From positions 33,556-97,555 of the forward strand of contig VMSZ01000034.1 of assembly GCA_013791885.1 (NCBI GenBank): a DNA stretch of 64,000 bases. The letters are read 5' to 3'. The translations under genes and the position numbers were made by a program. The notes below the pieces were generated by a model. The model ran no database searches, was not told where the DNA came from, and worked only from the letters and a program-made list of their open reading frames with translations. The DNA is from Sulfurimonas sp. (GTDB taxonomy: Bacteria > Campylobacterota > Campylobacteria > Campylobacterales > Sulfurimonadaceae). This document shows positions 45,980-54,615 of this stretch, piece after piece (the first letter of the stretch is position 1; every line of letters begins with the position of its first letter).

Positions 45980-46219
45980 ATGCAAATCGATGATTTATTC
46001 AACATTCTTCACAACGCTATAGAATCTCGGCACAATGGGAAAAAAATATCCCTCAAAGATATGGCGCAAAGCCTAGGCATAGCTATGCGAACATATCAAG
46101 ACTGGAAGCTTGGGCGAGCGAAACCTCAAGCTGCTTCTGTAGTCATGAAAATGTTGGGAGAACTTGAAGATGATGAGATTATTAGAGTTGTGAGAAAAAT
46201 AAACAAACTTAATGGCTAA
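45980..46219 (+). CDS. Small helix-turn-helix protein
   Basis: A 79-residue DNA-binding-type protein. The XRE-like helix-turn-helix is ISLKDMAQSLGIAMRTYQDW followed by KLGRAKPQA. No further domain is present, so it is an all-HTH regulator. TATAAT ends six bases before the ATG and there is no Shine-Dalgarno, so translation of a leaderless mRNA is likely. The AT-rich palindrome 56 bases upstream suggests autoregulation. Its end overlaps the region of the next small gene. Confidence 0.75.
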   Translation: MQIDDLFNILHNAIESRHNGKKISLKDMAQSLGIAMRTYQDWKLGRAKPQAASVVMKMLGELEDDEIIRVVRKINKLNG

Positions 46220-46232
46220 AGGGAGTTATTCA

Positions 46233-46466
46233 ATGGGCACACTGACTAAAAATGAGAGAGATGGACTTGAGGATGTATTCTTATCTATCCATACAAACAA
46301 AAAAAGATATGAAAAAATGAAAGAAGTTTCTTCTCTTATAATCTCACATAGCAGCAGTTATAATATGCTAAAGCTTTTGATACAGGCTAAGAACGGCTTA
46401 AAAGAAACAAAAATATCGCATTTCATAGCGTTTTTAGGCAAAAAGAAGAAAAAATTAAGCAAATAA
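46233..46466 (+). CDS. Small hypothetical protein paired with HTH gene
   Basis: A 77-residue basic protein ending in KKKKKLSK, with two or three predicted helices and no recognised domain. The frame opens at 46212 inside the HTH gene, but ATG 46233 has GGGAG seven bases upstream and is preferred. It may be a nucleoid- or partner-type protein of the HTH regulator; this is inference from position and charge only. Confidence 0.6.
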   Translation: MGTLTKNERDGLEDVFLSIHTNKKRYEKMKEVSSLIISHSSSYNMLKLLIQAKNGLKETKISHFIAFLGKKKKKLSK

Positions 46467-46476
46467 ATTATAAAGT

Positions 46477-46516
46477 ACCCCTAGCTGAATTATTTGAAAC
46501 TAAGGCTTTTGGGGGT
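46477..46516 (+). terminator. Hairpin between the HTH pair and hup
   Basis: ACCCC at 46477-46481 pairs with GGGGT ending at 46516, supported by AGC/GCT inside. It could end the upstream transcript or form part of the hup leader; no T tract follows. Confidence 0.4.
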
Positions 46517-46557
46517 TAGTTCCAAAATTCGGAAATATTTAATCCAAGGGTGAATTT

Positions 46558-46842
46558 ATGAATAAAGCACAATTCGTTGAATTAGTACAAGCAAGCGGTA
46601 ACTACAAAACTAAAGTTGAAGCAGAAGCTGCAATTAAAGCATTCACAGAAGCTGTTACTACAGCTCTCGTAAAAAAAGAAGAAGTTTCTTTAGTTGGTTT
46701 TGGTAGCTTTGCTGCTGGTCTTCAAAAAGGAAAAAGCGGTAAAGTTCCTGGTACTGACAAGACTTATACTACTGAAGATAAAATGGTTCCTAAATTTAAA
46801 GCTGGTAAAGGTCTTAAAGACCGCGTAGCAGCTGGTAAATAA
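46558..46842 (+). CDS. hup: DNA-binding protein HU
   Basis: A 94-residue histone-like protein: MNKAQFVELVQASGNYKTKV opening, VSLVGFGSFAAG, then a beta-arm region that is shortened and altered (KVPGTDKTYTTEDKMVPKF) relative to the typical RNPQTG form, and a final FKAGKGLKDRVA helix. It packages the nucleoid. AAGGGTG stands before the ATG and a strong terminator follows. Confidence 0.95.
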   Translation: MNKAQFVELVQASGNYKTKVEAEAAIKAFTEAVTTALVKKEEVSLVGFGSFAAGLQKGKSGKVPGTDKTYTTEDKMVPKFKAGKGLKDRVAAGK

Positions 46843-46847
46843 TTATT

Positions 46848-46886
46848 AAAACATTGCCATGTCCTAGTGGCAGTGTTTTCTTTCTT
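46848..46886 (+). terminator. Rho-independent terminator of hup
   Basis: AAAACATTGCCA pairs with TGGCAGTGTTTT (one wobble position) around an 8-base loop, followed by a T-rich CTTTCTT. Confidence 0.85.
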
Positions 46887-46888
46887 CT

Positions 46889-48418
46889 ATGAATATGTCT
46901 TACTTCACTTCCCTCTTTAAGAAAAAGAGTAAGACTCCTCAAACTTTCGAGTCACCCATTTTACAAAAATTAAAATCTGTCACACGGGAAAATGGTTTGC
47001 ATCTTTATCAGGATATTACTATCTACCATCATACACAAAGTTTCTTTATCCCTTTACTTCTGCTTGATCCACAAAGAGGTCTTTATCTTTTTGAATCTAA
47101 ACCATGGCATTATAATGAGCTTAAAAATGCAAAAGTTCAAAAAGCCAGTAAACAGGACTCCACAGACAACTCTTTAGCCTTTGAGCATTCGCACGAGATT
47201 ATAAGACAAAGATTTAATGAACTTACACATAATGACGGTGCCCCTATCTTCAACTACTTGCTGATGGAAAATTTAAGCGCTGATGAATACCAGCATTTAG
47301 ATATTTCATTTCAAGAACTTTTACCAAAATCAAAAGTTCTCTTTAGTGATTCTTCATCTCTGGAAATCATTCAAAAACTTCAAGAAGAGATACCACAGAC
47401 ACCTAAGCTTCCAACGGCAGCAAATATTATTGGAAGTATTTTAGTTCAATACTGCGTTTTAGAGAAAAATTCTCTTCACTTATGTACGCAGGAACAAATG
47501 AGTTTTATTGACGCTGAGCTCTCTGCGTTTTCTGTTTTAGAGGCTACACACAGCAGTGGAAAAACAAACGCCATTGCTCTTAAGGCAATTTCAGAAAAGC
47601 TCAAAGACCCTAAAAAAAGAATCATCATCATAAAAGAGACAAATCTTGCTTGTGAAATACTAAAGAAAAAACTTTTAGACATTATAGAACACGCCATAGT
47701 AGAAGCAGATATCACGTCCATAGAGGTTATAACTCCAATTGATTTGATTAACAAACATCTCGATAAACTCAAAAAGATACGTCGTATAAATACTCTGTAC
47801 ATCGAAGAGGCACTTTTTAAAAAATCCTTTGATGTGTCAGATTTGATTATGTGTGATGATGCAGATTTTTATACTAATGATTTTATATCATATCTTAAGC
47901 ATCTACAAAAAAAATCATCACTCTTGCTGGTAAGCTCTAAAGAGGCGACAAAAGATTTTTCTTTTACCAAAAACTTTAGAAGTGCAAGACAAGAGGCTTA
48001 CTTTTATAAAACAAATTCTCATGCAAAGACCTTGCACATTCTCTCAGAACTTCTGCAAACACACAAGGCAAAAGATATCTTAATTGTCAGCAATAGCTTA
48101 AGCCAAGAAAAATTAAATGACGACCTGAAATTCTTTATAAGAGATAAAGCAGTTTTATTAGATAGTTCCAAAAATCTAGTCGAAATAGACTTAAATAGTC
48201 TCATGTTGGCTACATATGCAGATATAGATGCACTCAGTCCAAAGTTCGTCCTTCTTTTGGATGTTCCTTTTGTGGAAGAAGCAAAGCTAAACTATGCGTT
48301 TAACCTCGCAGCAGAGTCTGTATATGTACTTTATGAAGATGAATGTGAAGTAATTAATAATTTAAGGAACCAATATGAAAGTACAAAAGAGCGAACAAGA
48401 GTGGAAGAGCCAGCTTAG
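46889..48418 (+). CDS. NERD-like and helicase-like domain protein with eroded motifs
   Basis: A 509-residue cytosolic protein. Residues ~30-80 resemble the NERD nuclease-related domain: [18 protein letters not shown] keeps an ExK-like pair but the usual preceding Asp is absent. The second part looks like a superfamily 1 helicase/ATPase core: [15 protein letters not shown] resembles Walker A (first Gly replaced), [18 protein letters not shown] motif Ia, and [11 protein letters not shown]alker B. Helicase motifs V/VI with arginine fingers are not clear. It may act on DNA without being a standard helicase. Its 3' end overlaps msrB by 44 bases. Confidence 0.6.
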   Translation: MNMSYFTSLFKKKSKTPQTFESPILQKLKSVTRENGLHLYQDITIYHHTQSFFIPLLLLDPQRGLYLFESKPWHYNELKNAKVQKASKQDSTDNSLAFEHSHEIIRQRFNELTHNDGAPIFNYLLMENLSADEYQHLDISFQELLPKSKVLFSDSSSLEIIQKLQEEIPQTPKLPTAANIIGSILVQYCVLEKNSLHLCTQEQMSFIDAELSAFSVLEATHSSGKTNAIALKAISEKLKDPKKRIIIIKETNLACEILKKKLLDIIEHAIVEADITSIEVITPIDLINKHLDKLKKIRRINTLYIEEALFKKSFDVSDLIMCDDADFYTNDFISYLKHLQKKSSLLLVSSKEATKDFSFTKNFRSARQEAYFYKTNSHAKTLHILSELLQTHKAKDILIVSNSLSQEKLNDDLKFFIRDKAVLLDSSKNLVEIDLNSLMLATYADIDALSPKFVLLLDVPFVEEAKLNYAFNLAAESVYVLYEDECEVINNLRNQYESTKERTRVEEPA

Positions 48419-48761
48419 TCCGGAAGAGTTTTACGTATGCAGACAGCATGGCACAGAGGCCCCCTTCTCTGGAAAGTTTTATAATGAAAAAGCAGAAGGT
48501 ATTTACAAATGCGTCTGCTGCGGTGAGCCTCTGTTTGAATCTGAGACAAAATTCGACTCAGGAACAGGATGGCCAAGTTATTATGAAGGTATCGAAAACG
48601 CAATTACTGAAATAAAAGATAACAGCTTCGGCATGATTCGAACCGAAGTAAGATGCGCAAGCTGCGATGCTCACCTAGGACATGTATTTCCAGATGGTCC
48701 TGAACCAACAGGTCTTCGTTACTGCATCAATTCAGTATGTCTAGATTTGGATGAGAAATAA
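48375..48761 (+). CDS. msrB: Peptide methionine-(R)-S-oxide reductase MsrB
   Basis: A 128-residue repair enzyme for methionine-R-sulfoxide. Structural zinc Cys pairs are in CVCCGEPL and [20 protein letters not shown] and the catalytic Cys in RYCINS are present. No signal peptide, so it acts in the cytoplasm. The start lies within the previous gene, behind AAGGAACC. The next gene follows after two bases. Confidence 0.95.
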   Translation: MKVQKSEQEWKSQLSPEEFYVCRQHGTEAPFSGKFYNEKAEGIYKCVCCGEPLFESETKFDSGTGWPSYYEGIENAITEIKDNSFGMIRTEVRCASCDAHLGHVFPDGPEPTGLRYCINSVCLDLDEK

Positions 48762-48763
48762 TT

Positions 48764-49309
48764 ATGAAACAACTTCTTCTTTCATTACTTATTCTACTTT
48801 CGACGCATCTGTATGCAGACAAAAATCCTGTTGTTGTTTTAGAAACTACACAAGGTCTTATAGAACTGGAACTTTACCCAAATGTTGCACCATTGGCAGT
48901 TGAAAACTTCACAACGCATGTAAAAAATGGCTATTACAACGGTATTGCTTTTCACAGAATTATACGCAACTTTATGATTCAAGGCGGAGATCCGACCGAA
49001 AGCGGAAGTGGCGGCGAAAGCATTTGGAAAAAAAATTTTCAAGATGAATTTAAAGGCAAAACTTTTGATAAAGTTGGCGTTTTGGCAATGGCAAACGCAG
49101 GTCCGGGAACTAACGGAAGCCAGTTTTTCATAACAACCAATAAAACGCCTTGGCTCAACGGCTACCATACAATTTTTGGTCAGGCAAGCGAACAATCTAT
49201 GAAAACTTTACAAAAATTAAATAATGTCCCGACCATGGGAAGAAGCGGCGGAGACAGACCTCTTGAGCGTCAGGTTATCATTAAAGCATATATAAAAGAG
49301 GGTAAATAA
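48764..49309 (+). CDS. ppiA: Exported cyclophilin-type peptidyl-prolyl isomerase
   Basis: A 181-residue cyclophilin with an N-terminal signal peptide (LLLSLLILLSTHLYADK). Core motifs are FHRIIRNFMIQGGDP, MANAGPGTNGSQFFIT and WLNGYHTIFGQ, including the catalytic Arg and the QFFIT segment. It should assist protein folding in the periplasm. The stop overlaps the ATG of the Sel1 gene by one base, so msrB-ppiA-sel1 form one operon. Confidence 0.93.
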   Translation: MKQLLLSLLILLSTHLYADKNPVVVLETTQGLIELELYPNVAPLAVENFTTHVKNGYYNGIAFHRIIRNFMIQGGDPTESGSGGESIWKKNFQDEFKGKTFDKVGVLAMANAGPGTNGSQFFITTNKTPWLNGYHTIFGQASEQSMKTLQKLNNVPTMGRSGGDRPLERQVIIKAYIKEGK

Positions 49310-49773
49310 TGGCTATAGATTTTTACAATGCAGGCATGAATTTTTTCGAAGCCGGCAAACACAAAGAAGCATATGAGCATCTCATTCAGGATGACACAAA
49401 TCCAAAATGTGCTTTTGCGCTTGGTGTACTTTATTATAACGGTCAGGGCTGTGAGAGAAATTTCAAAAAATCAACACATTACTATTCCATAGCTGCTGAA
49501 GCAGGAATAGTCCCAGCACAAGTGAGCGCGGGCTTTGCTTATGCAAACGCGATGGGAGTTCCTCAGGACTTTCTAAAAGCGGCACACTTTCTTAAACCTG
49601 CATGTGAAGCGGGAGAAGCAAGCGCAAAGGTTACTTTAGCTGAAATCTACGCAATGGGTGAAGCCGGAGGCAATAGAAAAGAGGCTGCAAGACTCATTCG
49701 TGAAGTACTTGCGTTTTCTAACTCCGAAGAAGCTATGGATGTTTATACAAAATACGAACTCAACAAAGCCTAG
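49309..49773 (+). CDS. Sel1-repeat protein
   Basis: A 154-residue protein of three to four Sel1-like TPR repeats (ALGVLYYNGQGCERNFKKS, AAEAGIVPAQVSAGFAYANA, LAEIYAMGEAGGNRKEAARL). It has no signal peptide. Such repeats mediate protein contacts; the partner is unknown. Cotranscribed with ppiA. Confidence 0.85.
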   Translation: MAIDFYNAGMNFFEAGKHKEAYEHLIQDDTNPKCAFALGVLYYNGQGCERNFKKSTHYYSIAAEAGIVPAQVSAGFAYANAMGVPQDFLKAAHFLKPACEAGEASAKVTLAEIYAMGEAGGNRKEAARLIREVLAFSNSEEAMDVYTKYELNKA

Positions 49774-49840
49774 TCTACATTTTAACAATCACCTAACATT
49801 TAAAAAGATATAATTTATAAATTTTTTTAGAGGGGTTTTT

Positions 49841-51484
49841 GTGGAGATACAGACTATGAAAAAACTTGAAAAAACGGCTATTAAAAAGAGCAGTACGGAT
49901 TTAAGCAGACTCGGTTTTGCACTCTTTTTTATGATTGCGGTTTTAACTTTCAGTTTTTTAAATAATGGCGGCATTCCAAACAATATGTTTTTAGCTGTAG
50001 CGGCACTTATTGGGGCTTACATGGCTATGAATATTGGTGCAAACGATGTTGCAAACAATGTTGGTCCGGCGGTTGGTTCTAAAGCACTTACAATGACAAC
50101 CGCTATTATAATAGCCGCAGTTTTTGAAGCAGGTGGAGCAATTATAGCAGGCGGGGAAGTTGTTCAGACTATAAAAGGCGGCATTGTTGACATCAGTGCA
50201 TTTGAAAATGCAGACCACTTTATATGGGCAATGATGGCGGCACTTTTGGCTGCTGCTCTATGGCTTAACTTTGCAACAATGATGCGCGCTCCGGTTTCTA
50301 CAACGCACTCCATTGTCGGTGGTGTTATGGGCGCAGGTATTGCTGCGGCAGGTTTTAGCGTTGTATCCTGGGGAACTATGGGAACTATCGCCGCTTCATG
50401 GGTAATCTCTCCTGTTCTTGGCGGTGTTATCGCTGCTGCGTTTTTATATGCAATCAAAAAAAGTATTGTTTTTCAAGAAGACAAAATCAAAGCCGCAAAA
50501 AAATATGTTCCTATTTTTGTTGCTATTATGGCCTGGGCATTCGTAACCTACATTACGCTTAAAGGTCTGAAAAAAATCTGGCCGCAAATTTTGGAACTTG
50601 CAAATATGCTTCCTCTTGTCTCTTTAGAAATCCAGAAAAAACCATCTTTTGAAACTGCTTCACTTATGGGCTTTGTCGTTGCTATTGTAGTGTACGTTCT
50701 TGTAAAGAACAGACTCAATGTTACAAATTCAACTTTAGAAAACAACAAAAAATCTGTGAACAGACTTTTTACAATTCCTCTTATCTTTGCTGCAGCGCTT
50801 CTGAGTTTTGCTCATGGTGCGAATGACGTTGCAAATGCTATTGGGCCACTCGCTGCAATCAACGATGCGATTGTACACGGTGGTGTGTCCGGCAAAGCTT
50901 CCATTCCTTTTTGGATTATGGCTGTAGGTGGATTCGGTATTGCTGTAGGACTCGCTCTTTATGGACCAAAACTTATTAAAACAGTTGGAAGTGAAATCAC
51001 GAAACTTGACCAAATACGCGCTTTCTCAATCGCTATGGCAGCTTCTATTACAGTAATTGTCGCCTCACAGTTAGGACTTCCTGTCAGTTCCACACACATC
51101 GCAATCGGTGGTGTTTTTGGGGTTGGATTTTTACGTGAGTGGCTTGACTTGCGTGATATCGAGAACACGGTTGCAGATGACAAACTTGCTATTGTTGATG
51201 AAAAGAAAAATTTGAATGCTTATACGGCAGCACTTAAATCTGCCGAAGCAAAAGAAGAAAAAACTAAAGAAGACTATGAGAGAATTGTAGAGCTTTACAA
51301 ACTTATAGACGAAGAAGAAGAATTAATAAAATCTACTAAAAAACATATGAAAAAGACTAAAAAAGTTGAGTATGTAAAAAGAGATGCTGTCAAGAAAATC
51401 ATTGCTGCATGGCTTATTACTGTTCCAGCAGCAGCAATGTTATCTGCTGTACTCTTTTTTATGATTAAAGGTATTATGATCTAA
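49841..51484 (+). CDS. pit: PiT-family inorganic phosphate transporter
   Basis: A 547-residue integral membrane protein. The duplicated PiT signature occurs as NIGANDVANNVGPAVGSKAL and FAHGANDVANAIGPLA. About ten helices are predicted. Phosphate uptake is expected to be ion-coupled. A hydrophilic coiled-coil insertion (~445-515, AIVDEKKNLNAYTAALKS) precedes the last helix. No PhoU-like DUF47 gene, the usual neighbour, is present. The GTG start has GAGGGG five to six bases upstream. Confidence 0.92.
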   Translation: MEIQTMKKLEKTAIKKSSTDLSRLGFALFFMIAVLTFSFLNNGGIPNNMFLAVAALIGAYMAMNIGANDVANNVGPAVGSKALTMTTAIIIAAVFEAGGAIIAGGEVVQTIKGGIVDISAFENADHFIWAMMAALLAAALWLNFATMMRAPVSTTHSIVGGVMGAGIAAAGFSVVSWGTMGTIAASWVISPVLGGVIAAAFLYAIKKSIVFQEDKIKAAKKYVPIFVAIMAWAFVTYITLKGLKKIWPQILELANMLPLVSLEIQKKPSFETASLMGFVVAIVVYVLVKNRLNVTNSTLENNKKSVNRLFTIPLIFAAALLSFAHGANDVANAIGPLAAINDAIVHGGVSGKASIPFWIMAVGGFGIAVGLALYGPKLIKTVGSEITKLDQIRAFSIAMAASITVIVASQLGLPVSSTHIAIGGVFGVGFLREWLDLRDIENTVADDKLAIVDEKKNLNAYTAALKSAEAKEEKTKEDYERIVELYKLIDEEEELIKSTKKHMKKTKKVEYVKRDAVKKIIAAWLITVPAAAMLSAVLFFMIKGIMI

Positions 51485-51499
51485 GATGATTCAATTTTA

Positions 51500-51523
51500 A
51501 GCTGGATATTTAAATATCCAGCT
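51500..51523. terminator. Perfect 24-bp palindrome between convergent genes
   Basis: AGCTGGATATTT followed immediately by its exact reverse complement. A hairpin with a minimal loop forms in either direction. It begins 16 bases after the pit stop, overlaps the last codons of the CBS-GGDEF gene, and is followed by a T-rich stretch; a bidirectional terminator is likely. Confidence 0.75.
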
Positions 51524-52844
51524 CACTTTTTACACAATTTCTTCCAGAGTTTTTTGCTAAATAGAGAGCTTTGTCAGCTCGTTCAATCACTCTTTTCATA
51601 TTCTCTTCACATTCAACTTCGGAAACACCGCAGCTTATAGTTATTTTTCCAACTTCTGGAATTTCCATATTTTCAACATACATTCGTATTTTTTCTGCTA
51701 TGGCAATTGCGTTCTCAATGGATGCCGTGGGAAGCAATACAACAAACTCCTCGCCACCCCATCTGCACACAATATCTATGTTTCGTATAATATGATGCAG
51801 TGCGTGCGCCACTTTAACAAGCACTCTGTCGCCATTGTTATGCCCATACGTGTCATTGACTTTTTTAAAGAAATCTATGTCCAAAAGAATAAGTGACATT
51901 TTAGAGTCTCTTAACATCATTGTCTTATATGTCGATACAAAAAGTTCTGAAAATTTATATCGGTTAAAAAGTCCTGTCAAAGCATCTGTCGATGCCATTG
52001 TCTCAAACTCTTTGTTTTGGCTTTGAAGCAATATATTTATCTCATTCAGCTCTGCTTCATGTTCTTTCATCAACATCGCCCATCGTGAATATGTTAAAGA
52101 AATAAGCTCCTTTTGTGAGACAATTCCAGAGATGACACCTTCATCGTCTACGGCTACAATTCTTTTGTATTTTTTACTTTTTAAAAATTCCAAAGCAGTT
52201 TTAATAGAAACATTTTTATTCACAGTGTCAACGGGTGAGGACATATACTCACAAACGGGGAAATCTAAATTTTGATTTTCAACAATTAATCGCATAATGT
52301 CTTTAGTTGTCAGAATTCCCAGCGGCACCAAATCATCAATAATAATAACGTTGTCAAAAGATTCTCTTACCATTTCACTCAAAATTTTAGATGTCTTTTC
52401 CTCTTTCTTCACCCATTTCATTCTTCTGCCAAGTTTAATAAAATCAGCAAGACGGTAGTTTTCCATAAGAGTTTCGGGATCAATATTATGCGTTATATCT
52501 GTATGCGTTACAATTCCAAAAAGTGAATCATCTTCATTTAAAACTGCTATGAATTCCACGCTGCCAGCTAAATATTCAAGTGTTTCTAAAACATTTTGAT
52601 ACTTTTTTATTGTTGGCATACTTTGTAAATTTAATTTATACAACGGCGTATCTAAGCTAATTTTTTTATCTTTAATCTCAAGAATATCTATAACCGTAAA
52701 AAGCTTAAACATTTTTTTATCTGTAATAACGATACTTCTGTGTTCTTGATGAAGCATTACATCCAATGCATCTGCAACAGTTTTATTCACATCTATGGAG
52801 ATTACGGCAGTAGTTGCTATATCCCTAATCATTGGAAATCTCAT
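51510..52844 (-). CDS. CBS-domain diguanylate cyclase
   Basis: A 444-residue soluble protein. Four CBS-like modules in two pairs (~1-125 and ~135-265) precede a short coiled coil and a GGDEF domain (~280-440) with LTGLFNRYKFSELF, LDIDFFKKVNDTYGHNNGD and active-site WGGEEF. CBS pairs usually bind adenine nucleotides, so c-di-GMP synthesis may respond to energy state. AAAGGA lies before the ATG. Eleven bases separate it from folP, which lies upstream on the same strand. Confidence 0.9.
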   Translation of the reverse strand: MRFPMIRDIATTAVISIDVNKTVADALDVMLHQEHRSIVITDKKMFKLFTVIDILEIKDKKISLDTPLYKLNLQSMPTIKKYQNVLETLEYLAGSVEFIAVLNEDDSLFGIVTHTDITHNIDPETLMENYRLADFIKLGRRMKWVKKEEKTSKILSEMVRESFDNVIIIDDLVPLGILTTKDIMRLIVENQNLDFPVCEYMSSPVDTVNKNVSIKTALEFLKSKKYKRIVAVDDEGVISGIVSQKELISLTYSRWAMLMKEHEAELNEINILLQSQNKEFETMASTDALTGLFNRYKFSELFVSTYKTMMLRDSKMSLILLDIDFFKKVNDTYGHNNGDRVLVKVAHALHHIIRNIDIVCRWGGEEFVVLLPTASIENAIAIAEKIRMYVENMEIPEVGKITISCGVSEVECEENMKRVIERADKALYLAKNSGRNCVKSELDI

Positions 52845-52855
52845 AACAATCCTTT

Positions 52856-54001
52856 TTAAATCTTATCTAAAGCTGTTTTTACTTGTAAGGCTTGAACATG
52901 CTCTTTGACGTCGTGCACTCTTAGAATTGATGCACCGTTCTCATATGCAGCCAAGTGCAGCGCCAAGGTTCCGGCAAGCCGTTGGAAAACATCTGCGGGA
53001 GTGACTGCGTTTATGAGAGATTTTCTCGAAGCACCTACAAGTAAGGGCTTATTTAGCGTTAAAAAATGCTCTAAATTTTTAATCAGTCTCAGATTATCCT
53101 CAAGCGTTTTTCCAAAACCAATGCCCACGTCTAAGATAATATCTTTAACGCCAAAACTTTCCGCTTTTTGAATTCTCTCCTCAAAAAAAATGCTAATGTC
53201 GCTCAAAATACTCTCATATTTGGGCTCTTTTTGCATCGTTTGCGGAGTGCCCTGCATATGCATAATGACAGCCTTTGCATTATAAGAAGCACAAAGTTTG
53301 CAAACTGCATCGTTTGCTAAGCCTGTGATGTCGTTTACAATATGAAACCCGCTATTGAGTGCATACTCTATGACCTCTGGCGTATAACTGTCTATGCTAA
53401 ACGCAGCCCTCTCATAAAGTTTTTCATTTTTAATCGCATCTAGTATGGGCTGCACTCTTTGCATCTCTTCTGCTGCACTTACAAGAGCTGCGTTTGGACG
53501 AGAAGAAACGCCACCGATGTCTATAATTTCTGCGCCCTCTTCAATCATCTTCACTATTGCGTTTACTGCCTCTTTGGAGCTAAATCTGCTCTGGGCATAA
53601 AAGCTGTCATCGTTTGCGTTTATGATTCCCATCACCTGCGTTTTTTGAGGTTTTTTCGCCTGTGCTATCTCTTTTAAATTTTTAGCCAGCTCTTTAAGCC
53701 CAAAAGGCTGTGCCAACTCTTTTTTTGCAAGTATCTCAAGCTGTTTTTGTGTGGCAATTAAAATGACATCCACAAACTGCGTTTTTGCAATAACAGTTCC
53801 TCTTGGAACAGCTAAATCTGCTCCTATTGAAAGCGCATCCTGCTTCAAAATATTTGCAGCACCCACATGTAAATCTTTAATGGAAATAATGTGTGAATGC
53901 ATCTTTGAAGCTAAAATATTTACGCCTCCGCCATCAACGCCTAGCTCCTTGAGGAGTTTTTTTGCATCAGATGTGAGGGAAAGTTTTTCTGTCAACATCA
54001 T
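52856..54001 (-). CDS. folP: Dihydropteroate synthase, long N-terminal form
   Basis: A 381-residue enzyme joining pABA to the pterin pyrophosphate in folate synthesis. The TIM-barrel domain begins near residue 120 with VMGIINANDDSFYAQSRF, then IDIGGVSSRPNA, NDITGLAND, VIMHMQGTP and GASRKSLI. The extra ~115-residue N-terminal region (VDGGGVNILASKMHSHII) is typical of Campylobacterota. It overlaps holB by four bases (ATGA). It carries at least seven copies of the AAACGCA heptamer in 1.15 kb. Confidence 0.94.
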   Translation of the reverse strand: MMLTEKLSLTSDAKKLLKELGVDGGGVNILASKMHSHIISIKDLHVGAANILKQDALSIGADLAVPRGTVIAKTQFVDVILIATQKQLEILAKKELAQPFGLKELAKNLKEIAQAKKPQKTQVMGIINANDDSFYAQSRFSSKEAVNAIVKMIEEGAEIIDIGGVSSRPNAALVSAAEEMQRVQPILDAIKNEKLYERAAFSIDSYTPEVIEYALNSGFHIVNDITGLANDAVCKLCASYNAKAVIMHMQGTPQTMQKEPKYESILSDISIFFEERIQKAESFGVKDIILDVGIGFGKTLEDNLRLIKNLEHFLTLNKPLLVGASRKSLINAVTPADVFQRLAGTLALHLAAYENGASILRVHDVKEHVQALQVKTALDKI

Positions 54002-54615
54002 TTCTCTCTTGTGAAACTCATAAGTATCATGGCTAAAACACTGATTGGACGTGAGTTAAGTTCTAGGAGTCTGTACGCTCTGTCAAAATTTTCAAGCTGA
54101 AGAGATGTCAGTGCCAAAGTGTCAATAACCGTAGCTCTATAGTAAAGCTCTTCAACTAGTTCTTGCGCTCTGCTTTTACTTACTCTTGCGTTTTCTTTCA
54201 AAAATTCAAAAATTTCTTTATAGTCCGTTTTTGCCAAGTTGATATTTATGGAGATTTCTCTTTGCGTTTTTTTCCCTTGAAGAATCGGTAAACGCGAACG
54301 GACTGTTGGCAAAAGGTTTGATTTTGTCGGGGAAATAATGATAAATTCTATATTTCTAGGGGGTTCTTCCAAAACTTTCAGAAGAGAATTCTGCGAAACA
54401 ATATTGAAGTTTTTGGAAGCCAAAATAATGTACTTCGTTTGGGACTCGCTGATGTAGGCTTCGGCAACAACAGCTTTGGCATTTTCTATTTTAAACTCAT
54501 CTTCCACAAACGCAACAACTCTTGAACCATGTAACTCACTCTTTAAGCGCTCTACTTCATGCTCTATCTCTGAACTGATAAGTATATGCGAGGCGTGAGA
54601 ATTATGAAGTAACAT
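53998..54615 (-). CDS. holB: DNA polymerase III delta-prime subunit
   Basis: A 205-residue short delta-prime. The SNLLPTVRSRLPIL segment carries the SRC-like sensor region and NSLLKVLEEPPRNIEFIII matches the clamp-loader core. The P-loop and zinc site of larger homologs are missing, as in Helicobacter. A TTG at 54627 opens the frame; ATG 54615, behind GGGG, is preferred and overlaps hobA by 14 bases. The hobA-holB-folP order is conserved in the phylum. Confidence 0.87.
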   Translation of the reverse strand: MLLHNSHASHILISSEIEHEVERLKSELHGSRVVAFVEDEFKIENAKAVVAEAYISESQTKYIILASKNFNIVSQNSLLKVLEEPPRNIEFIIISPTKSNLLPTVRSRLPILQGKKTQREISININLAKTDYKEIFEFLKENARVSKSRAQELVEELYYRATVIDTLALTSLQLENFDRAYRLLELNSRPISVLAMILMSFTREK

